A DNA stretch of 64,000 bases from Winogradskyella forsetii (GCF_013394595.1 NZ_CP053348.1:992001-1056000); one strand, 5' to 3'; numbered from the stretch's first letter, positions 8,158 through 17,854 are shown. Made by a program: numbers and translations. Notes: a model not told the origin generated them from the letters alone.

Positions 8158-9408
8158 ATGGACGTTCCAATTAAAAAGAAGAAATTTTCAAATCAAAAGA
8201 TAGGATTGGCTTTAGGTGTTTTGGCAATCGTAGCTTTAATCTTATATGTTATTTTTGAGACTTCGGGCGGTTCTAAATTGAATGTAGAAAAGGAGCGTAT
8301 TTCCATCAACACAGTTTCAAAAGATGTCTTTCAAGAGAATATTCCTGTTAACGGAATCGTTCTTCCTATTACTACAATCTATTTGGATGCTTTAGAAGGT
8401 GGACGTGTAGAGGAGAAGTTTGTAGAAGATGGCGCTTTATTAAAAAAGGGAGAACCCATTCTACGATTATCTAATACGGATTTGGAGTTGAGCTTAGTGA
8501 ATCAAGAAACCTCTGTTTACAACTTATTGACCCAAATGCAGATTTCCCAGAATGCCGCTCGTCAAAATACCATTAATAGACAAAATCAATTTACGGATGT
8601 TGAAAACAGTTTAATCGAAGCAGAACGTGTTTACAATTTGAACAAGCGCCTATATGAAAAAGGAGCCATCGGCAGAATGGATTATGAGTCGTCTGAGAAT
8701 AATTTCGAGTATCAAAAAGAACGTATGAAATTAGCAGAACAGGTCTTGTCTGAAGATTCAATTTCATCAAAACTGGAAGTGAACCAAGCAAAAAATTCTT
8801 ACGCCAGAACACAAAGTGCTTTGGAATTGATGCGCAAAAAAGTAGGGGATTTAGTGGTTAGGGCTCCTATTGATGGGCAATTGACATCCCTAGATGCCGA
8901 AATCGGACAGTCTATAAATAAAGGTACACGTTTAGGGCAAGTAGATGTGACCAGTGGTTATAAAGTAAGAGTTGATATCGATGAGCATTATATTTCAAGA
9001 ATTTATAACGGTCAAAGAGGAACGTTCACCTTAAATAATAAAACCTACACTTTAGAAATCAAGAAAGTATTCACGCAAGTAACCAATGGTCGTTTTCAAG
9101 TCGATATGAAATTTGAAGGCGATGTTCCAGAAGGTATCAGAAGAGGTCAGAATTTACAGATTCGTGTAGCTTTGAGCGCTGAGAAAGAGGCCTTACTAGT
9201 GGCAAAAGGAGGCTTTTTTCAAAAAACAGGAGGTAACTGGATTTTTAAAGTCAGTGAAGATGGTGATACCGCTTATAAAGTAAATATCAGGTTAGGAAGT
9301 CAGAATACAGAATATTATGAAGTTTTAGACGGTTTAAATCCTGGTGATAAAGTGGTGACCTCAAGTTACGATTCCTTTGGAGATACCGAAGAACTTATTT
9401 TGAAATGA
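8158..9408 (+). CDS. efflux periplasmic adaptor (membrane-fusion protein, MacA/HlyD type)
   Basis: A 416-residue adaptor that should link the ABC permeases to the TolC-like channel. A short basic cytoplasmic tail precedes one membrane helix (about 16-36). A lipoyl/barrel-sandwich half (GGRVEEKFVEDGALLKKGEP) comes next, then a long alpha-hairpin (about 105-230, heptad-rich) and the second lipoyl half (VVRAPIDGQLTSLDAEIGQ). Beta-barrel and membrane-proximal domains end the protein. It is the first gene of the efflux operon, downstream of the enhancer and -24-like box, and the only adaptor there, so it must serve all four permeases or a heteromer of them. The substrate is unknown. Confidence 0.9.
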   Translation: MDVPIKKKKFSNQKIGLALGVLAIVALILYVIFETSGGSKLNVEKERISINTVSKDVFQENIPVNGIVLPITTIYLDALEGGRVEEKFVEDGALLKKGEPILRLSNTDLELSLVNQETSVYNLLTQMQISQNAARQNTINRQNQFTDVENSLIEAERVYNLNKRLYEKGAIGRMDYESSENNFEYQKERMKLAEQVLSEDSISSKLEVNQAKNSYARTQSALELMRKKVGDLVVRAPIDGQLTSLDAEIGQSINKGTRLGQVDVTSGYKVRVDIDEHYISRIYNGQRGTFTLNNKTYTLEIKKVFTQVTNGRFQVDMKFEGDVPEGIRRGQNLQIRVALSAEKEALLVAKGGFFQKTGGNWIFKVSEDGDTAYKVNIRLGSQNTEYYEVLDGLNPGDKVVTSSYDSFGDTEELILK

Positions 9409-9414
9409 AAGTAA

Positions 9415-9487
9415 TGTCACATTGATCGCAATCGAAATACTTTTGAAACTAGATTTTATAAGGTCTTCGATTGCGCTCAGACTGACA
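9415..9487. repeat. imperfect inverted repeat, dispersed GCGCAATCGAA type
   Basis: Arms of 23 nt (9415-9437 and 9465-9487) are largely complementary around CGCAATCGAA / TTCGATTGCG, with a 27-nt spacer. TTCGATTGCGCTCAGACTGACA resembles an intergenic repeat I know as frequent in Bacteroidota. It lies between the adaptor and the first ATPase gene and may act as an mRNA hairpin. Confidence 0.55.
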
Positions 9488-9532
9488 TAGTAACATAAAC
9501 ATTAAAGACTAAAAGTCAATACACAATCAATA

Positions 9533-9545
9533 AAAAAACGAACAC
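9533..9545 (+). promoter_or_regulatory. recurrent AAAAAACGAACAC leader, copy 1
   Basis: AAAAAACGAACAC ends one base before the ATG at 9547. The same motif is at 10293-10305 and, with small changes, just ahead of the starts at 12957 and 15405. It may be a translation-initiation leader or a half-site of the regulator (compare CGAACA in the enhancer). Confidence 0.45.
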
Positions 9546-9546
9546 A

Positions 9547-10224
9547 ATGATACAAATTAAGGACTTAGAGAAATTTTATAAGACCGAAGAAGTACAAACT
9601 ATTGCCTTAAACAAACTGTCCTTCGGAGTTAAAGAAGGTGAATTTGTTGCCATTATGGGACCTTCAGGTTGTGGAAAATCCACTTTGCTGAACATCTTGG
9701 GCTTATTGGATGATCCGGATGCCGGCAGTTTTATGTTTAACGGTGTGGAGGTCGCAGGTTACAATGAGCGTAAACGTTCAGAATTGCGCAAACACAACAT
9801 AGGTTTTGTATTCCAAAGCTTCAACCTCATTGATGAGCTTACCGTTTTCGAAAACGTAGAATTACCATTAATCTATACAGGTGTAAAACCAGCAGAACGC
9901 AAAAAACAAGTGGAAGCCGTATTGGAAAAAATGCAAATCATGCATCGTCGTAATCACTTTCCACAGCAATTATCTGGTGGACAACAACAACGTGTGGCTG
10001 TGGCGAGAGCTGTGGTTAATAATCCAAAATTAATTTTGGCAGATGAGCCCACTGGTAATCTGGATAGTACCAATGGAAACGAGGTCATGGATTTATTAAT
10101 AGACCTGAACGAAGCAGGAACAACCATAATTATGGTCACACACAGTGAACATGATGCCAAATACAGTCACAGAATCATTAGAATGTTAGATGGACAGAAA
10201 GTGACAGAGAACATTTTAGCGTAG
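9547..10224 (+). CDS. ABC transporter ATP-binding protein (MacB/LolD type), first copy
   Basis: A 225-residue stand-alone nucleotide-binding domain. Walker A GPSGCGKST is at about residues 38-46, the Q loop FVFQSFNLIDELTV follows, then signature LSGGQQQRVAVARA, Walker B LILADEPTGNLD and switch His in MVTHSEHDA. Length and motifs place it with ATPases that drive FtsX/MacB-type permeases. It would power one or more of the four permeases that follow, giving mechanotransmission-style efflux with the adaptor and TolC-like protein. A second, clearly different ATPase lies at 21183-21854, so the operon may assemble two transporter types. Confidence 0.93.
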   Translation: MIQIKDLEKFYKTEEVQTIALNKLSFGVKEGEFVAIMGPSGCGKSTLLNILGLLDDPDAGSFMFNGVEVAGYNERKRSELRKHNIGFVFQSFNLIDELTVFENVELPLIYTGVKPAERKKQVEAVLEKMQIMHRRNHFPQQLSGGQQQRVAVARAVVNNPKLILADEPTGNLDSTNGNEVMDLLIDLNEAGTTIIMVTHSEHDAKYSHRIIRMLDGQKVTENILA

Positions 10225-10237
10225 TTGAAACGAGCTA

Positions 10238-10270
10238 AGACCTTTCAGGTTTTCAAAACCTGAAAGGTCT
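10238..10270. repeat. perfect 16-bp palindrome (AGACCTTTCAGG type)
   Basis: AGACCTTTCAGGTTTT (10238-10253) is followed by one base and then its exact reverse complement (10255-10270). There is no T run after it, so it is not a standard terminator. It could trim or stabilise operon mRNA, or be a copy of a mobile palindromic repeat. Confidence 0.75.
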
Positions 10271-10292
10271 GAAATATCAATTCAAATCCATC

Positions 10293-10305
10293 AAAAAACG
10301 AACAC
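10293..10305 (+). promoter_or_regulatory. recurrent AAAAAACGAACAC leader, orphan copy 2
   Basis: Identical to 9533-9545, but no ATG follows closely. The next gene begins 200 nt later, after two hairpins. This suggests a leader displaced by an insertion of repeat DNA, or a protein-binding site rather than a ribosome-binding leader. Confidence 0.4.
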
Positions 10306-10391
10306 TAATACTATCCTCCAAAGCTTTAAAAATCATGTAGGAAAGAAAAATCCAAATCAATAGTGTCAAAGTCAATCAATCAGGCCGAAAG

Positions 10392-10437
10392 CACTTCAGT
10401 ATAATAACCAACTAGCCTAATCAGCTATACTGAAGTG
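10392..10437. repeat. perfect 12-bp inverted repeat
   Basis: CACTTCAGTATA (10392-10403) pairs exactly with TATACTGAAGTG (10426-10437) over a 22-nt loop, inside the gap between the ATPase and the first permease. Confidence 0.6.
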
Positions 10438-10458
10438 TTGAAGCCAAATATCAATCAG

Positions 10459-10479
10459 GTGCTGAAATAAATTCAGCAC
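10459..10479. repeat. perfect 8-bp hairpin
   Basis: GTGCTGAA (10459-10466) pairs with TTCAGCAC (10472-10479) over a 5-nt loop, 26 nt before the ATG at 10506. It is the third inverted repeat in this 281-nt gap. Confidence 0.55.
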
Positions 10480-10505
10480 AAGGCGAACAGTAAAATATAG
10501 AAACT

Positions 10506-12905
10506 ATGCTTAAAAATTATTTCAAAATAGCGTTCAGAAATCTTATTAAAAATAAGGTGTATTCATTTATCAATATTTCTGGATTGGCAATTGGCATGGC
10601 AGCAACGATACTCATAGGTTTATGGATTGCCGACGAGTTAAGTTTTAATAATCATTTTGAAAATAGAGGGACTATAGCTCAAGTGTTCCAAAGTCAAACG
10701 ATTAATAATGATATAGGAACTGGTCCTGCTATTCCAAGACCATTAGAGTTTGCTCTACGCCAAGATTATCCGGATAATTTTAAGCATATTATAATGACTT
10801 CTTGGGAGCAACCTAGATACTTGAAATTTGGGGAAACCAACATTTACAGAACAGGAAACGCCATGCAGGAGGGAGCACCTGACATGTTGAATCTAGATAT
10901 CATTGCTGGCGAAAAAAATGGTCTTAAAGAAAAGAATTCAATCATGCTATCTGTATCTACCGCAAAATCTTTATTTGGTAATCAGACTGCTCTAGGCAAA
11001 ATAGTAAAAGTAAATAACGAAGATGATTTAGCAGTCACAGCCATTTACAGAGACATACCGGCTAATAATTCGTTTAGTGACATGAAGTATATCATTCCAT
11101 GGAAACATTATGTAACCACGCAACCATGGTTAGAATGGTCTAAAGACTCTTGGGACAATAACTCGTTTCAATTGTTTGTGCAGATCAATGAAAATACAAC
11201 GATGGAAAGCGTTACTGCCAAGATAATTGATGTAAAGAAAAATGCCTCTTCAGAAACAGCTGAATTCAACCCGCAATTATTTTTATTACCAATGAAAGAT
11301 TGGTACTTGAGAAGTGATTTTGAAAATGGTGTGCAATCTGGTGGACGTATAGAAAACGTATGGTTATTTGGTGTTATCGGCTTGTTTATTCTATTATTGG
11401 CATGTATCAATTTTGTAAATTTAAGTACAGCACGTTCAGAAAAACGTGCGATAGAAGTTGGAATTAGAAAGTCTATTGGCTCACAACGTAGTCAACTGAT
11501 TTTTCAATTTTTAAGCGAGTCATTTTTAATCGTTTTACTTTCGTTTATAGTTGCTTTGGGAATCGTGTTGCTCTTTTTAAATGGCTTTAATAATCTAGCT
11601 AGCAAAGCCATTGTTTTTCCATGGACCGATATTCAATTTTGGTTAATTTCAGTAGTCTTTGTTATGGTAACTGCATTTTTGGCTGGGAGTTATCCTGCAT
11701 TATACTTATCTTCTTTTAATCCTGTAGCCGTTTTAAAGGGCACATTTAAATCTGGTCGTTTTTCTTCATTACCTCGAAAAATATTGGTTGTTGCTCAATT
11801 TACGGTTTCCGTGGCATTGATTATAGGAACTTTGGTGGTAATGAATCAAATTCAATTTTCTAAAGATCGACCAGTAGGTTATAATAAAGAAGGGCTTATT
11901 CAAATACCCGTAATGAGCAATGAGTTTATTGGGAAAAGAGATCTTATGCGTAATCAATTTATAGCCTCAGGAGGTGCTATGGAAATGGCTGGTACAAGTG
12001 CACCAATGACCAGTGTATGGTCCAATAGGTCTGGTTATACTTGGGAAGGTAAACCTCCAGGTTTTCAGGAGGATTTAGCGCATACTACAGTGTCTTATGA
12101 ATTTGTAGAAACATTAGGATTAAAGCTCATAGCTGGCCGTGGGTTTTCTAGGGAATTTGCAACAGATTCCAATGCCGTAATTCTTAACGAAACAGCAGTG
12201 AAATACATGAATCTTAAAAACCCTATTGGAACTTATATAAGAGATTCTGATACAGAAGATCCTAGTCCACCATTAAAAATAGTCGGTGTTGTTGAAGATA
12301 TGGTTATCCAATCGCCTTACAGTCCCGTAAAACAAGCCATGTATGTTTTTGATTTCGATGATAATACAGCTTTTTATAATGTAAGGCTTAATCCAGAAAA
12401 AAGTACCGCTGAAAATTTAGCACTTATCGAAGCTGTTTTTAAAAAGAACTTCCCAAATACACCTTTCGATTATCAATTTGTGGATGAAGAATATGGTGCG
12501 AAATTCAAAGCTGAAGAGCGCATAGCGAGTTTGGCTAGAGTATTTACGGCGCTTGCTATTTTTATTAGTTGTTTAGGGCTGTTTGGATTGGCATCGTTTG
12601 TAGCTGAACAGCGGACTAAGGAAATCGGTGTTCGAAAAGTACTGGGAGCATCTATTAGTCAGCTATGGTTATTACTATCAAAAGATTTCATCACTCTCGT
12701 GGTAATAGCTTTGTTAGTTGCTTCTCCAATTGCCTATTATATAATGGGGACGTGGTTACAAAAATTCAGCTACCGAACATCTGTGACTTGGGATGTGTTT
12801 GCTATTGCCTGTTTTGGAGCCTTGATTATTACATTGGTTACGGTAAGTATTCAAGCGATTAAGGCGGCTTCAGCAAATCCTGTAAAATCATTGCGTACAG
12901 AATAA
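10506..12905 (+). CDS. FtsX/MacB-type ABC permease, paralogue 1
   Basis: A 799-residue inner-membrane permease. It opens with the family signature MLKNYFKIAFRNLIKNKVYSF and a first helix (about 20-41). A large MacB-type periplasmic domain leads to a three-helix FtsX unit (about 285-425, with the junction ACINFVNLSTARSEKRAIEVG). A second periplasmic domain and a second FtsX unit follow (about 675-790, SCLGLFGLASFVAEQRTKEIGVRKVLGA). It ends ANPVKSLRTE. This is the doubled permease layout typical of Bacteroidota, longer than the 640-residue E. coli MacB, with the ATPase on a separate gene. It is the first of four tandem paralogues. Confidence 0.92.
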   Translation: MLKNYFKIAFRNLIKNKVYSFINISGLAIGMAATILIGLWIADELSFNNHFENRGTIAQVFQSQTINNDIGTGPAIPRPLEFALRQDYPDNFKHIIMTSWEQPRYLKFGETNIYRTGNAMQEGAPDMLNLDIIAGEKNGLKEKNSIMLSVSTAKSLFGNQTALGKIVKVNNEDDLAVTAIYRDIPANNSFSDMKYIIPWKHYVTTQPWLEWSKDSWDNNSFQLFVQINENTTMESVTAKIIDVKKNASSETAEFNPQLFLLPMKDWYLRSDFENGVQSGGRIENVWLFGVIGLFILLLACINFVNLSTARSEKRAIEVGIRKSIGSQRSQLIFQFLSESFLIVLLSFIVALGIVLLFLNGFNNLASKAIVFPWTDIQFWLISVVFVMVTAFLAGSYPALYLSSFNPVAVLKGTFKSGRFSSLPRKILVVAQFTVSVALIIGTLVVMNQIQFSKDRPVGYNKEGLIQIPVMSNEFIGKRDLMRNQFIASGGAMEMAGTSAPMTSVWSNRSGYTWEGKPPGFQEDLAHTTVSYEFVETLGLKLIAGRGFSREFATDSNAVILNETAVKYMNLKNPIGTYIRDSDTEDPSPPLKIVGVVEDMVIQSPYSPVKQAMYVFDFDDNTAFYNVRLNPEKSTAENLALIEAVFKKNFPNTPFDYQFVDEEYGAKFKAEERIASLARVFTALAIFISCLGLFGLASFVAEQRTKEIGVRKVLGASISQLWLLLSKDFITLVVIALLVASPIAYYIMGTWLQKFSYRTSVTWDVFAIACFGALIITLVTVSIQAIKAASANPVKSLRTE

Positions 12906-12922
12906 ATCATCATCAACCTGTG

Positions 12923-12937
12923 CTGAACTTGTTTCAG
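12923..12937. repeat. short dispersed repeat, second copy
   Basis: CTGAACTTGTTTCAG is the reverse complement of a near-copy of the repeat at 130-143. It lies in the 51-nt gap between permeases 1 and 2. Confidence 0.35.
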
Positions 12938-12956
12938 TATCAAAAAACGAACCATC

Positions 12957-15374
12957 ATGTTTAGAAATTATTTCAAAATAGCGATTAGAAATCTTTGGAA
13001 AAATAGAACGTTTACTTCACTTAATATTTTAGGGCTTACAGCTGCATTTGGAGTCGCTATTTTATTGGCTATGTATGCTGTATTTCAATTGTCTTTTGAC
13101 AAATTTCATCAGCATGGAGATCATCTCTATCAGGTATATTCAGAAGATAGTTCGCCAAATGGAATTGAAGCTAATACTTCAAAATCTGAACCTTTTGCAG
13201 CAGCACTAAAAGATGAGACAACAGGAGTCGAGAAAATAACACGATATAATGGATCAAATGCATTATTGACTTATGACAATAAACAATTTAGTATGAGTTG
13301 TGCCTATGTTGATCCTGATTTTTTTGAGATGTTTAGTTTTCCTATAATCGAAGGAGATCAACAAAACCCAATAACTTCAGAATCTTCAATTGCATTGACC
13401 AAACTTGCTTCAAAACGCATATTTGGAGACGAAAATGCTGTTGGACAAACTGTCTCTATTTTAAGGGATGAAGAAATGGTCCCCTTTACGGTTTCTGCTA
13501 TAATTGAAGATTTTCCAGAGACCAGTTCCATGGGCTTTGATATGGTTTTAAATTTCAAAAGTCAAGGGCAACATGCTTATGCTAGAGGCATTGGTCGTTG
13601 GGATGTTGAAAATCATGAAGTGTATATGCAACTGGCAGAAGGAGTGAATCCTGAACAGTTTGAAAAGAACACCACAAATTTCACCGAACTACATTATAAA
13701 AACGAGATTGACAATGCTAAGCGCGATGGAATTCAGCCTAATGGTGATGGTAATTACAGGCAAGTTAAACTTTTACCATTAGCAGATATTAGATTTGCTA
13801 ATTTTAATCAAGGGCCAGTTACGGTAAATCGCACCATGCCTTATTTGATTTTAGGTATTGCAGTTTTAATTCTATTTATCGCTTGTGTCAATTTTGTAAA
13901 TATGAGCATTGCGAAAAGCGACCAAAGATTGCGCGAAATAGGCATGCGAAAAACCCTAGGCGCAAATAACAAACAATTATTTTTTCAGTTTTGGGGTGAA
14001 AGTGCTTTGGTATTTTTAGTGTCAATAGGTTTGGGAGTTTTTACGGCTGCGTTACTGTTACCTTCTTTTCAAACGTTGTTTAGAACCAAAGCCTCATTTA
14101 CGACGTTGTCGAATCCTTCTTTATTGATTGTGATAGTTTTGGCTGTTGCTCTTATTACTTTGATTGCAGGAGGTTATCCTGCCGTATTGATGAGTCGCCT
14201 TGGAACACTTCAAAGTTTAAAGGGTAAATTAGAAATCAACGGAAAGAACTACTTACGTAATAGTTTAATGGTTTTGCAATTTGGTATTGCCATATTACTT
14301 ATTAGTGGCACGCTTGTACTTTGGAATCAGGTAGAGTTTATGCGCACCAAAGATTTAGGATTCAATAAAGATCAAGTCATCGCTTTTCCGTTAAATGGTA
14401 AACGAAACGACCAACAAGCTCTGGAATTACTTAGAAATTCTCTTCAAGATAAAACGAATATTGTAAGCATTACGGCGTCTAATAATATTTTGGGTGTTGG
14501 CAAAGACGGCTCGCGTTCTACAAGTATTCTAGGATTTGACTACAAAGGACGAGGAGTCGATACGCATATGTTGGTTGTAGATGGAGATTATATTGAAACC
14601 TTGGATTTGAATGTAATTGAAGGGCGTTCATTTCGCAAAAACCTTGTAAGTGATAGCCTGTCTATCATCATTAATGAATCCATGGCAAAACAACTGAATG
14701 AGGACGACATATTAGCTTCAAAAATAGATCTGGACGACAAATTTTTTTCGATTGTAGGGGTTATTAAAGATTTTAATTTTAAAGAACTAGACCAGAATAT
14801 TGAGCCTTTAACATTATTTCCGTCTTCTAACTCAAATTTACGAAATGCCTACGTGAAAGTTATACCACAAAATTTACAGCAGTCCTACGATGATGTAAAA
14901 GCAGCATGGGCAACTATAGAACCCAATGCAGAATTCCAAGGCTCTTTTTTAAATGAAAATATAGATCGTACACTACGTAATGAGCGCACCATGGCAACGA
15001 TGATTGGAAGTGGTTCCATTTTAGCTATTATACTAAGTTGTATTGGTCTTTTTGCGATGTCATTGTTGGTTGTGGCACAACGTCGTAAGGAAATTGGTAT
15101 TCGTAAGATTGTAGGCGCAAGTGTTTCGGCTATCACAGTATTGCTCACCAAGGATTTTATAAAATTGGTTGCCATTGCTTTTCTTATAGCAACACCCATT
15201 GCTTGGTGGGCTATGAGTAAGTGGTTACAAAATTATGCCTACCGTATTGATCTCAATATCTGGATATTTCTTATGGCTGGTTGCATTGCAGTACTAATAG
15301 CGATACTAACAATCGCTGGGAAAACAATCAAAGCAGCAACATCTAATCCTGTAAAATCGCTTAGAACAGAATAA
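12957..15374 (+). CDS. FtsX/MacB-type ABC permease, paralogue 2
   Basis: An 805-residue permease with the same start (MFRNYFKIAIRNLWKNRTF) and end (SNPVKSLRTE) as its neighbours. First helix is about 20-42, a MacB-like periplasmic domain follows, then FtsX unit 1 (about 290-425, ACVNFVNMSIAKSDQRLREIGMRK) and FtsX unit 2 near the C-terminus (ALSCIGLFAMSLLVVAQRR-like junction). The ATG is preceded by AAAAAACGAACC, one of the recurring leaders. The periplasmic domains differ clearly from paralogue 1, which suggests that the copies have different partners or cargo. It shares the operon ATPases, adaptor and outer-membrane channel. Confidence 0.92.
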   Translation: MFRNYFKIAIRNLWKNRTFTSLNILGLTAAFGVAILLAMYAVFQLSFDKFHQHGDHLYQVYSEDSSPNGIEANTSKSEPFAAALKDETTGVEKITRYNGSNALLTYDNKQFSMSCAYVDPDFFEMFSFPIIEGDQQNPITSESSIALTKLASKRIFGDENAVGQTVSILRDEEMVPFTVSAIIEDFPETSSMGFDMVLNFKSQGQHAYARGIGRWDVENHEVYMQLAEGVNPEQFEKNTTNFTELHYKNEIDNAKRDGIQPNGDGNYRQVKLLPLADIRFANFNQGPVTVNRTMPYLILGIAVLILFIACVNFVNMSIAKSDQRLREIGMRKTLGANNKQLFFQFWGESALVFLVSIGLGVFTAALLLPSFQTLFRTKASFTTLSNPSLLIVIVLAVALITLIAGGYPAVLMSRLGTLQSLKGKLEINGKNYLRNSLMVLQFGIAILLISGTLVLWNQVEFMRTKDLGFNKDQVIAFPLNGKRNDQQALELLRNSLQDKTNIVSITASNNILGVGKDGSRSTSILGFDYKGRGVDTHMLVVDGDYIETLDLNVIEGRSFRKNLVSDSLSIIINESMAKQLNEDDILASKIDLDDKFFSIVGVIKDFNFKELDQNIEPLTLFPSSNSNLRNAYVKVIPQNLQQSYDDVKAAWATIEPNAEFQGSFLNENIDRTLRNERTMATMIGSGSILAIILSCIGLFAMSLLVVAQRRKEIGIRKIVGASVSAITVLLTKDFIKLVAIAFLIATPIAWWAMSKWLQNYAYRIDLNIWIFLMAGCIAVLIAILTIAGKTIKAATSNPVKSLRTE

Positions 15375-15404
15375 ATTGTCTATCAATCAAAAAAATGAAC
15401 AATC

Positions 15405-17852
15405 ATGGTTAGGAATTATTTTAAAATCGCTTGGAGGAACTTAATGAAGCACAAAGTGTTTTCTCTAATCAACATAGTTGGTCTTACCATTGGTTTAAGT
15501 GCTTCATTCGTTATCGGTTTAATGATTTATTATGATGCAACTTTCGATACCTTTCATGAGGATGGTGACCGAATCTATAGAGTGGTTTCTGATTTTAGTG
15601 ATCCAGAAGGAATCGGCTATAATCCAGGAGTTACACTAGCTTTAGAAGATGCTATCAAAGACAATTTAAATTTTGAAATTGTCAATGGCTTTTATGTAGA
15701 ACGACCGATGAAGGTTGAAAACAAAGCGAATGACCTCGAGTTTAAATGGCCCAATTTTGTCATTTTCACTACTCAAGACTATTTCAAAATGTTTAAATAT
15801 AAGTTTTTGGCAGGTGATGCGTCTCATGTGTTATCAAATCCAAATAATGTCGTATTAACAGAAAAGCGCGCTGCAGATTATTTTCCCAATATGCTTCCTA
15901 CCGACATCGTAGGAAAAACGCTGGTATATAATGATTCCCTCAATGTTACTGTCTCTGGTATTGTAGAAAACTTTAAAGAGCGAACCGATTTCGTTTTCGA
16001 AGAGTTTATTTCCCGTCCTACCCTTTTGCAAACACGATTAAGGGAAAATGTGTTGAACAAACAATGGGAGAATACAAATTCAGACTCCCAGCTTTTTGTA
16101 AAAGTATCGCCTTCCGCAGATTTGAATGCAGTTCAGAAACGATTTGATGATTTGGCTGAAACACATCGCAGTGATGATTCAAAAAAATATGGCTATAAAC
16201 AGCAATTTAAATTACAACCTCTTAGCGATATCCATTTCAACGAAAACTATGGCATTTACGATTGGAGTAAAGGACAAGCAAGCAAATCGTTATTAACAAG
16301 TTTAGCTTTGGTTGCATTATTTCTTTTGGTTTTAGGATGTATCAACTTTATAAATCTAAACACAGCACAAGCATCTCAACGCGCTAAAGAAATTGGTATT
16401 CGTAAAACTTTAGGGAGCTCTAGAAAACAACTTATAGGTCAATTTATGGGAGAAACATTTTTATTGGTTTTAACATCAGCCGTGTTGTCATTGGTTCTTT
16501 CAAAATGGTTAATTGCTGTGTTTTCAGATTTTGTGCCAGAAGGCTTAGGTTTCGAGTTATTTAAATCTCCACTTATAATTTTAGGTATTCTCATTTTACT
16601 GATGGTGGTAACGTTTCTTTCAGGATTTTATCCCGCATTGGTACTGTCAAAATTTAATACAGTTTCGGTGTTAAAAAACCATTTATCGGTTGGAGATAAA
16701 AAAATAAAACTACGTAAGTTTTTAACCGTATTTCAGTTTAGTATTGCCCAGATGTTCATTATCGCCACCTTATTGGTTGGTCAACAGATTAATTATTTAT
16801 TAAGCAAGGATATGGGTTTTAAAACCGATGCTATCGTTTCTGTATATAGCCCGAGAGGTGAACGTGAAATTTCAAAAAAAGAGATTTATGTACAAAAGTT
16901 AAAAACCATTCCCGAACTCAAAAAAATAAGTATTGGCGGAGTTGCACCAGCCTCTCTAAATACGAACAGCACAACCGTAACTTATCGGAATGGAGAGAAA
17001 GAGGTCAACTCAGAGCTACAGTTTATTTTTGGAGATGCTATGTATTCAGAATTATTTGATCTGAATATTCTTGCAGGTCGGACCTTACGAAATGATACCA
17101 TTAAAGAATTAGTGATTAATGAAAAGTGTTTAAGAAACTTAGGGTTTGCCAACCCAGATGAAGCGATAGGGAAAACGGTACAACTTAGTAATGAGACTAT
17201 TCCTATTGTAGGAGTGATGGCAGATTTTCATCAACGGTCGTTAAGGAGTGAGATAAAGCCTATGGCATTAAGAGGCGATTGGAATCGGCCAGATTGGAGT
17301 CAATTTCAAGCCATTCATATTGCCTTCCAAAATGCCTCTTCAGAAGATTTAAAAGCGACGCTTTCAAAAATTGAGAATGCTTACAAATCGGTTTATACAG
17401 AAACAGATGATTATAGATTGGAGTTTTTGGATGAAACCATTCAGAATTTTTATAACCGCGAGCGAAAAGTTTCAAAGCTCTTAAGTTGGGCAACAGGATT
17501 GTCAATTTTAATAAGCTGTTTAGGTTTGCTGGGCCTCGTAATTTATACTACAAACAGACGCGTTAAAGAAATTGGAGTTCGCAAAGTTTTGGGGGCATCT
17601 TTATTGCAAATCAATGCCTTATTATGCAAGGAGTTTCTAGTGCTTGTGGCGATAGCTTTTATAGTCGCTGCACCTTTAGCTTGGTTTGGAATTAATAGTT
17701 GGTTACAAAATTTCGCATACAAAACCACTATTAGTTTCTGGGTCTTTTTAGTGAGTGGTTTTGCAATGATTTTCTTTGCACTATTGGTTATAAGCGCAAA
17801 GACACTACAGGCTGCCAATGCTAATCCTGTTAATTCATTACGATCGGAGTAA
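15405..17852 (+). CDS. FtsX/MacB-type ABC permease, paralogue 3
   Basis: An 815-residue permease, the longest of the four. Start MVRNYFKIAWRNLMKHKVFSL, first helix about 20-42, FtsX unit 1 with GCINFINLNTAQASQRAKEIG (about 310-440), FtsX unit 2 with SCLGLLGLVIYTTNRRVKEIG, and end ANPVNSLRSE. An AAAAAATGAACA leader directly precedes the start, 30 nt after the previous stop, so coupling with paralogue 2 is likely. After its stop the gap of 172 nt holds the second enhancer and -24-like box, so this gene probably ends the first segment of the operon. No truncation is seen. Confidence 0.92.
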   Translation: MVRNYFKIAWRNLMKHKVFSLINIVGLTIGLSASFVIGLMIYYDATFDTFHEDGDRIYRVVSDFSDPEGIGYNPGVTLALEDAIKDNLNFEIVNGFYVERPMKVENKANDLEFKWPNFVIFTTQDYFKMFKYKFLAGDASHVLSNPNNVVLTEKRAADYFPNMLPTDIVGKTLVYNDSLNVTVSGIVENFKERTDFVFEEFISRPTLLQTRLRENVLNKQWENTNSDSQLFVKVSPSADLNAVQKRFDDLAETHRSDDSKKYGYKQQFKLQPLSDIHFNENYGIYDWSKGQASKSLLTSLALVALFLLVLGCINFINLNTAQASQRAKEIGIRKTLGSSRKQLIGQFMGETFLLVLTSAVLSLVLSKWLIAVFSDFVPEGLGFELFKSPLIILGILILLMVVTFLSGFYPALVLSKFNTVSVLKNHLSVGDKKIKLRKFLTVFQFSIAQMFIIATLLVGQQINYLLSKDMGFKTDAIVSVYSPRGEREISKKEIYVQKLKTIPELKKISIGGVAPASLNTNSTTVTYRNGEKEVNSELQFIFGDAMYSELFDLNILAGRTLRNDTIKELVINEKCLRNLGFANPDEAIGKTVQLSNETIPIVGVMADFHQRSLRSEIKPMALRGDWNRPDWSQFQAIHIAFQNASSEDLKATLSKIENAYKSVYTETDDYRLEFLDETIQNFYNRERKVSKLLSWATGLSILISCLGLLGLVIYTTNRRVKEIGVRKVLGASLLQINALLCKEFLVLVAIAFIVAAPLAWFGINSWLQNFAYKTTISFWVFLVSGFAMIFFALLVISAKTLQAANANPVNSLRSE

Positions 17853-17854
17853 GG

